A stretch of DNA of 64,000 nucleotides, taken from Congeria kusceri. Taxonomy: Eukaryota; Mollusca; Bivalvia; Myida; Dreissenidae. The notes under the pieces are model-generated. The model saw only the letters and a list, made by a program, of their open reading frames with translations. It made no database searches and was not told where the DNA came from. The DNA lies in NCBI GenBank assembly GCA_027627225.1, contig CM051034.1, positions 50,228,081 through 50,292,080 on the forward strand, read 5' to 3'. Below, in pieces: positions 59,668-64,000 of this stretch. Both the position numbers and the translations under genes were made by a program. How positions within the stretch are numbered: position 1 is the first letter of the stretch; the number at the start of each line of letters is the position of its first letter.

Positions 59668-62600
59668 ATGCAGTGTGTCGTTGAGTTATTGCTGGTGTGG
59701 CTGGTGCTGTCGGCTCCAGGTGCGTCCCGGGCGCTCTCTCTAGAACCCAGGTACAACTCCCAGTTCCAGTACGACGAACAGCTTCTGGAGAAGATGATCC
59801 GCATGGAGGGGGAAATGGACAAGTGGGAAACACGGATGAATGAAAAACTCGAGCAGATAGCAAGCGTGCAAGAACAGGTTAACCAACTGACGGAATCGTT
59901 GTCTAAGACGTACTTTAACCTGACGGACTTGCATTCAAAGACTGACATTCAAATACATCAGTTCATCGAGAATTTCAAGTCGGGTGAGTTTAGTTTAAAC
60001 ATATTATAGTAACTTGAGCTATAGCTAATAAATCTGTAATCGTTGGAATATTATATTGTCATTTAAACTGGTAAGCCGAACATACAGATATTAGTAATGT
60101 TGATAAAAGGAAATACCTCTGTGTTATATCTAACATCAGTTTATCGATACAAATAACATTTGTTCTTAAAATATCCAGACAAACTTACTGCTTTTTTTGT
60201 AAATGAAAGGTAAGAAAAATGTAATATGAAGCAATTTATTTGTTCCTAAATAATTTGTATAGTTTCGTCAGTCTGTTTGTGTATGAGATTCGCGTTACGC
60301 ACCCTGGTGTTGAACAGCGAAGTGCATTACCCTAGGAACGCACTATGATGTCAACCCAACTTCGGTGTTGAACACCATAGTGCGTTCGATTTTGAGTGTT
60401 ACTTATACTAACAGTAACACCAAAGAGCGTTGCAGAGGTACATCATCGTCGTCTTCGTCATCATCATCATTATCATCATCATCATCATTATCATCCTCAT
60501 CATCATTATCCTCATCATATCATCATCAGTAATATTATCATCATAACAATCATCTCTTTATTTTCTGTTTTCTATAACATGCTTATTTGTTGAATGTTTT
60601 TTTTAGTAATTTGCGTACATGCAGTTCATAACTGATATACTGGGCCAAATTGCTAAGGCCGAAATAAAATACTGTTTGTTTCCCCTCCCGCGACCCATGC
60701 TAATAAAGGGTGGGTTGGTAGGTCGGAAAAATATTTATTTTTATACACAATAAGTCATTTTCATTCATGTTTTCCTTATGTTCGAAATGTTACGTTTAGT
60801 ATAAATTCTTGATATGTTCGTTGTAGTAGATTAATAACGTTCTGCTTATGTTCTAATTACCTTACAATAATGTATCAAAATTGAACAAACAATAACATAC
60901 GTTAAAAACAAGAGCGTTAATAATAAAAACCTGTTAAAACTAAGGAGTAATAGTGTGACGTTGCAATTTGCCGGGCATCCAAAACAGAACGCTGTTAGCA
61001 ACAGCCATAGCAACGGTGACTGTCAAACTGCGGCAAGCAGTTTGTAGCTCAAAAGCGTGTTACACGCTTAGCAAGTGGATAGTGTTTAAAAGCATCAATA
61101 TGTAATACTGTATCTGAACAACGCAAATGCTAGAGCATAAATGAATTAGCATTCTATGCAAATAAAAACAAATAGGGCACTGTTCAATAATAATAAGAAA
61201 GCAACATAACATTTTTGATAAATTAAAATAAAAAGAAAAGGCGCTGAAGTTTATTTACTTTCATTTTTGACAAGGACTAACTTTCATTCAAATGTTGCCT
61301 CAGCCAAAGTTTTTGCATAATTCTAATCCGTGTGCATTGATGAGTTTGAATAACACTTTCGTTAATTATTACTAGATCTAGTTATGTTGTTTTTTTTAAC
61401 AAAATAAGACGTTTGACGCGATCAGTTTGTCGAGTTACATGACGTCGTAATTCATATTTTAAGTAAACGGTTCCTTTCACCACAATTCACCAAACTTATG
61501 ATATTTATTTATATTTATGTATATTTATTTATTTATTTACTATTCTTATTTGTAGTAATTTATTACAAACGCGGCTGTTAAAAACAGGCATATCTGTAAC
61601 AAAATACCTACCTAACGCACATGTGTTAGAAATGACTTGCACCTTTACCAATTAAAATTAGAATGAGGACGTGATGAAGTTTCTAACGACGACGCTCATT
61701 TGCTTGTGGAAATTTTATGCGTTCTCATTGGCTGACTGCTCGGATCTTGTTAATCTGACTCCTCCTGCGTCAAGATTTTATCGATAATGGACACTTGCTG
61801 CATAAAGGCGAGTTTGTTAATTGCCGGTGGGCGTTCTTTGTCTTTAAAAAAAACATGCATATGCGAGCGGAAATGGTTGCGCCCTAGAATCTGACACTGA
61901 AAGTTATGGCGTCTTTTTCGTAAAAGCATGCGTCAAAATACGCCGAATTACGCGTTGCCGAGAACTGTTCGTTTAAAGTCATTATATAAGCGTCTTTTGA
62001 AAGTAAGATTTGTACACGCTATTGGATTCTTTTTAAGGATTCGCACCCCTCATTTTCACACACAAATAAAATAAAATATTATTTTCTTTGGTCTATAAAA
62101 TTGTGTGGGTCGCGGCGATTTTGCTGGGTCGGTCGCGGGAGGGAAAACAAACAATATTTTATTTTAGGCCTAAACCGCCACTTTTGTATTGCATATATTT
62201 CCATCAATTGTTACTCTTGTATTTTCCAAATTTTAGTTTTGATGTGGCTTTCCATCTTTTTTCAATTAACCTTAACATGGGATGTAAAAGGACTCGCACG
62301 TGACCAATTCGTGATGATGATGATTACGATCTGATGATGCTGGTGATGATGCTTATGATGATGATGTTTGATATCATCTGAAATTGTCGAAATGATGATG
62401 TACATAAACTACCTAACTGCGTTCCGTTTCCCCAATTATATGTACCACTGCAACGCACTTTGGTGCTGACCAAAAAGCGAACGCACTTTGGTGTTGAACA
62501 CCGAAGTTGGGTTGACACCAAAGTGCGTTGCTACATAGAAACAGATTGAATAATTTATAACTTTTACACGTACACAAACTATAATGATTTATGGAACTGA

Positions 62601-63028
62601 ATATTACAGAAACAGGCGCGTCTCCGAACGTCTTGTTCAAGGCAAGGCGAGTTCAGAACGAGACTCCTTCTACTCAAGAAGTCATCGTGTTTAAGGATGT
62701 GCTTTACAACTTCGGTTCCGGGTACGACAGTTCAAGTGGCGTCTTCACGACACCTGTGAATGGTACTTACCTTTTTACAGCTCGGTTGTTGTCCACAAGC
62801 GGCGGATCAGTGTTCTTTGAAATAAACGTCGACGGAAGCATGAATTCGAACGGCGCCTTGTATAATCATAACGGTTGGAGCTATGCTACGGCAGATTCCG
62901 TAGTCCGTTTGTTACCCGGGCAAAAAGTTTGTATAAAGTCGTTATATTCGAACGAGATGTCGAATGCTGGGCTACTTGATTTAAACTCGAAAAGCAATGA
63001 ATTTACAGGAGTACTGCTGCACTTCTAG
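59668..63028 (+). CDS. Secreted C1q-domain-containing protein, 244 aa, two exons
   Basis: Exon 1 (59668-59983) encodes a signal peptide (LLLVWLVLSAPGASRA), a coiled-coil stalk (about residues 35-95, heptads in MEGEMDKWETRMNEKLEQIA) and ends at a GTGAGT donor in phase 1. Exon 2 (62610-63028) begins after TATTACAG and supplies the two bases needed, giving 245 codons to TAG. It encodes a complete C1q/TNF-like domain: ASPNVLFKARR, VLYNFGSGYD, GVFTTPVNGTYLFTARLL, a core with NGWSYATADSVV, and the closing EFTGVLLHF. There is no collagen region. Such proteins form trimers and serve as lectin-like recognition molecules in haemolymph; bivalves have hundreds. The intron holds MITEs and (ATC)n repeats. 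Confidence 0.9.
60300..60430. mobile_element. Foldback element copy in the C1q intron
   Basis: Related phrases (TGGTGTTGAACA, GTCAACCCAACTTCGGTGTT, GCACTATG) recur in inverted order within the segment, and the element matches, inverted, the one at 62450-62535. Confidence 0.55.
60440..60545 (+). repeat. (ATC)n microsatellite
   Basis: An imperfect run of ATC triplets; a (GATGAT)n run on the same strand is at about 62310-62370. Confidence 0.85.
62450..62535. mobile_element. Foldback element copy near C1q exon 2
   Basis: CAACGCACTTTGGTG begins and CACCAAAGTGCGTTG ends the segment as a perfect inverted repeat, with a GGTGTTGAACACC palindrome inside. Confidence 0.7.
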
Positions 63029-64000
63029 ATGCATTAATATTCGTTTCTTATAAGCTTTATTGTCGCAAGTGTATTGTACTACTATATGGCATGATTCCAT
63101 GTGTCTTGAACTACATTTCATGAAAGGTGTGTATCGTCTTGATAAAACGATAAGTTCTTGATGGGAAAATAATTCGTAAATGAATGCTACTTATTATACT
63201 AACTAATGTAAAAGTAGTTTTCCCAGTTTTTTCCAGGTTTTGCACACAAAGTATGTAATGTTGCCTGTTGAGCTCGTGTCGCGTCTGCCTGTCGATAGTG
63301 TTAAGGTTTCTTGTGAGAAGCACAAACTACAAAGTGGTAAATTTCTGGTATGTTTCTGATAAATAAGCAAACAAAATATTAGCAAACTTGATGGAGTTTA
63401 TATTTCCTATTATTTTATCATTGTGTAAAAGTATTATTGTGACTGACTGTCCTGCCCGTGAATTAATTCTAGCGATGACAACACACAGAGAGTGAATCAT
63501 TCTGAAAATAGCGCGCGGTAAAGTTGTGTTGATACACACGCATCAATTAGCGCTCGGAGAAACCTAAACCCGAGAATTTCAATAAATGATGAATTTATAT
63601 TTATAAACTTACTGTGCATGTTACTTTATATTTGAATTGTGGTTGCGTTTTATTAAGAATTATTTATAATTGCACCTTTTTATCAACTTCACCAGTATAT
63701 GTTATTCAAGGTATAACAATGTTCAACATCTTTATATTAGTAAAATGTGGTGAAAGAAGTCTCGTAAATACGTCGACATGTTGTTCATGTTACTTTAGCT
63801 TCATTTGCGTAGAATGAAAACACTATGCGCAATACTAATGATACATATAGTATATTATTATGCCCCCCTTCAAAGACGTGGGTGTATATTGCTTTGCACC
63901 TGTCCGTCGGTCGGTCGGTCGGTCGGTCGGTCGGTCAGATGGTCGGTCGATCTATCCATAGACCATTTCGTTTCCGCACGATATCTAGAGAACGCTTTGA
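63029..64000. other. Downstream region with dispersed repeat and (CGGT)n run
   Basis: About 63465-63590 is a diverged copy of a sequence near 46740-46880 (TAATTCTAGCGA, CATTCTGAAAATAGCGCG, ACGCATCAAT). A (CGGT)n run lies at about 63906-63950 inside a TTTGCACCTGTCCGTCGGTC context often seen in mollusc repeats. No gene supported. Confidence 0.5.

Overview
The window is composite. Positions 1 to about 26 kb look like part of a large nuclear DNA virus of a mollusc. Short genes are packed on both strands with little spacing. Many have their own TATA box 40-120 bases upstream and an AATAAA at or just past the stop codon. The gene content is virus-like: a protein kinase, a deoxynucleoside kinase, two single-BIR (IAP-type) proteins, two intact RING-finger genes and one broken one, a likely Bcl-2 homologue, two related type I membrane glycoproteins, a small GIY-YIG protein and one small spliced gene. 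This fits a malacoherpesvirus-like virus best. No hallmark gene (polymerase, terminase, major capsid) lies in the window, so the family is an inference from gene style and host. Near 19-26 kb, three small genes carry a nonsense codon or frameshift, which suggests an endogenous copy that is decaying, or assembly errors.

From 20 to 41.7 kb protein coding almost stops and RNA-like structure takes over: a 3 kb non-coding block with two tRNA-like elements, about eleven diverged copies of a ~385 bp tandem repeat (26.8-31.1 kb), and a chain of about 38 exon-like segments bounded by TTTCAG and GTAAGT (32.4-38.7 kb), sixteen of them only 8-11 nt long, ending in an AATAAA. Next comes a repeat region with three copies of an RNA that matches the twister self-cleaving ribozyme fold with covariation in stems and between copies, two copies of a second unclassified structured RNA, and a third tRNA-like element. 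Whether this stretch is viral or host is not settled. The shared tRNA-like family links it weakly to the gene-dense part.

From about 41.7 kb the sequence is ordinary mollusc DNA: microsatellites, foldback MITEs, a 2 kb element with TA duplication, tRNA-derived SINEs and a 3.4 kb satellite of ~47 bp units. Two complete host genes can be assembled with consistent splice phase. The first is a seven-exon gene (43560-54204, 316 aa) with the Cys and Asp-x-His spacing of herpesvirus-tegument-type (C76) papain-like peptidases; a degenerate duplicate lies near 56 kb. The second is a two-exon secreted C1q-domain protein (59668-63028, 244 aa) of the kind greatly expanded in bivalves.

Within the viral part the recognisable genes fall into nucleotide metabolism (deoxynucleoside kinase), signalling (kinase), control of host cell death and ubiquitin signalling (BIR, RING, Bcl-2-like) and envelope or surface functions (membrane proteins at 7.7-9.7 and 14.4-15.9 kb). 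A 113 bp near-palindrome at 13298-13410 between divergent genes is a candidate bidirectional promoter and/or replication origin.
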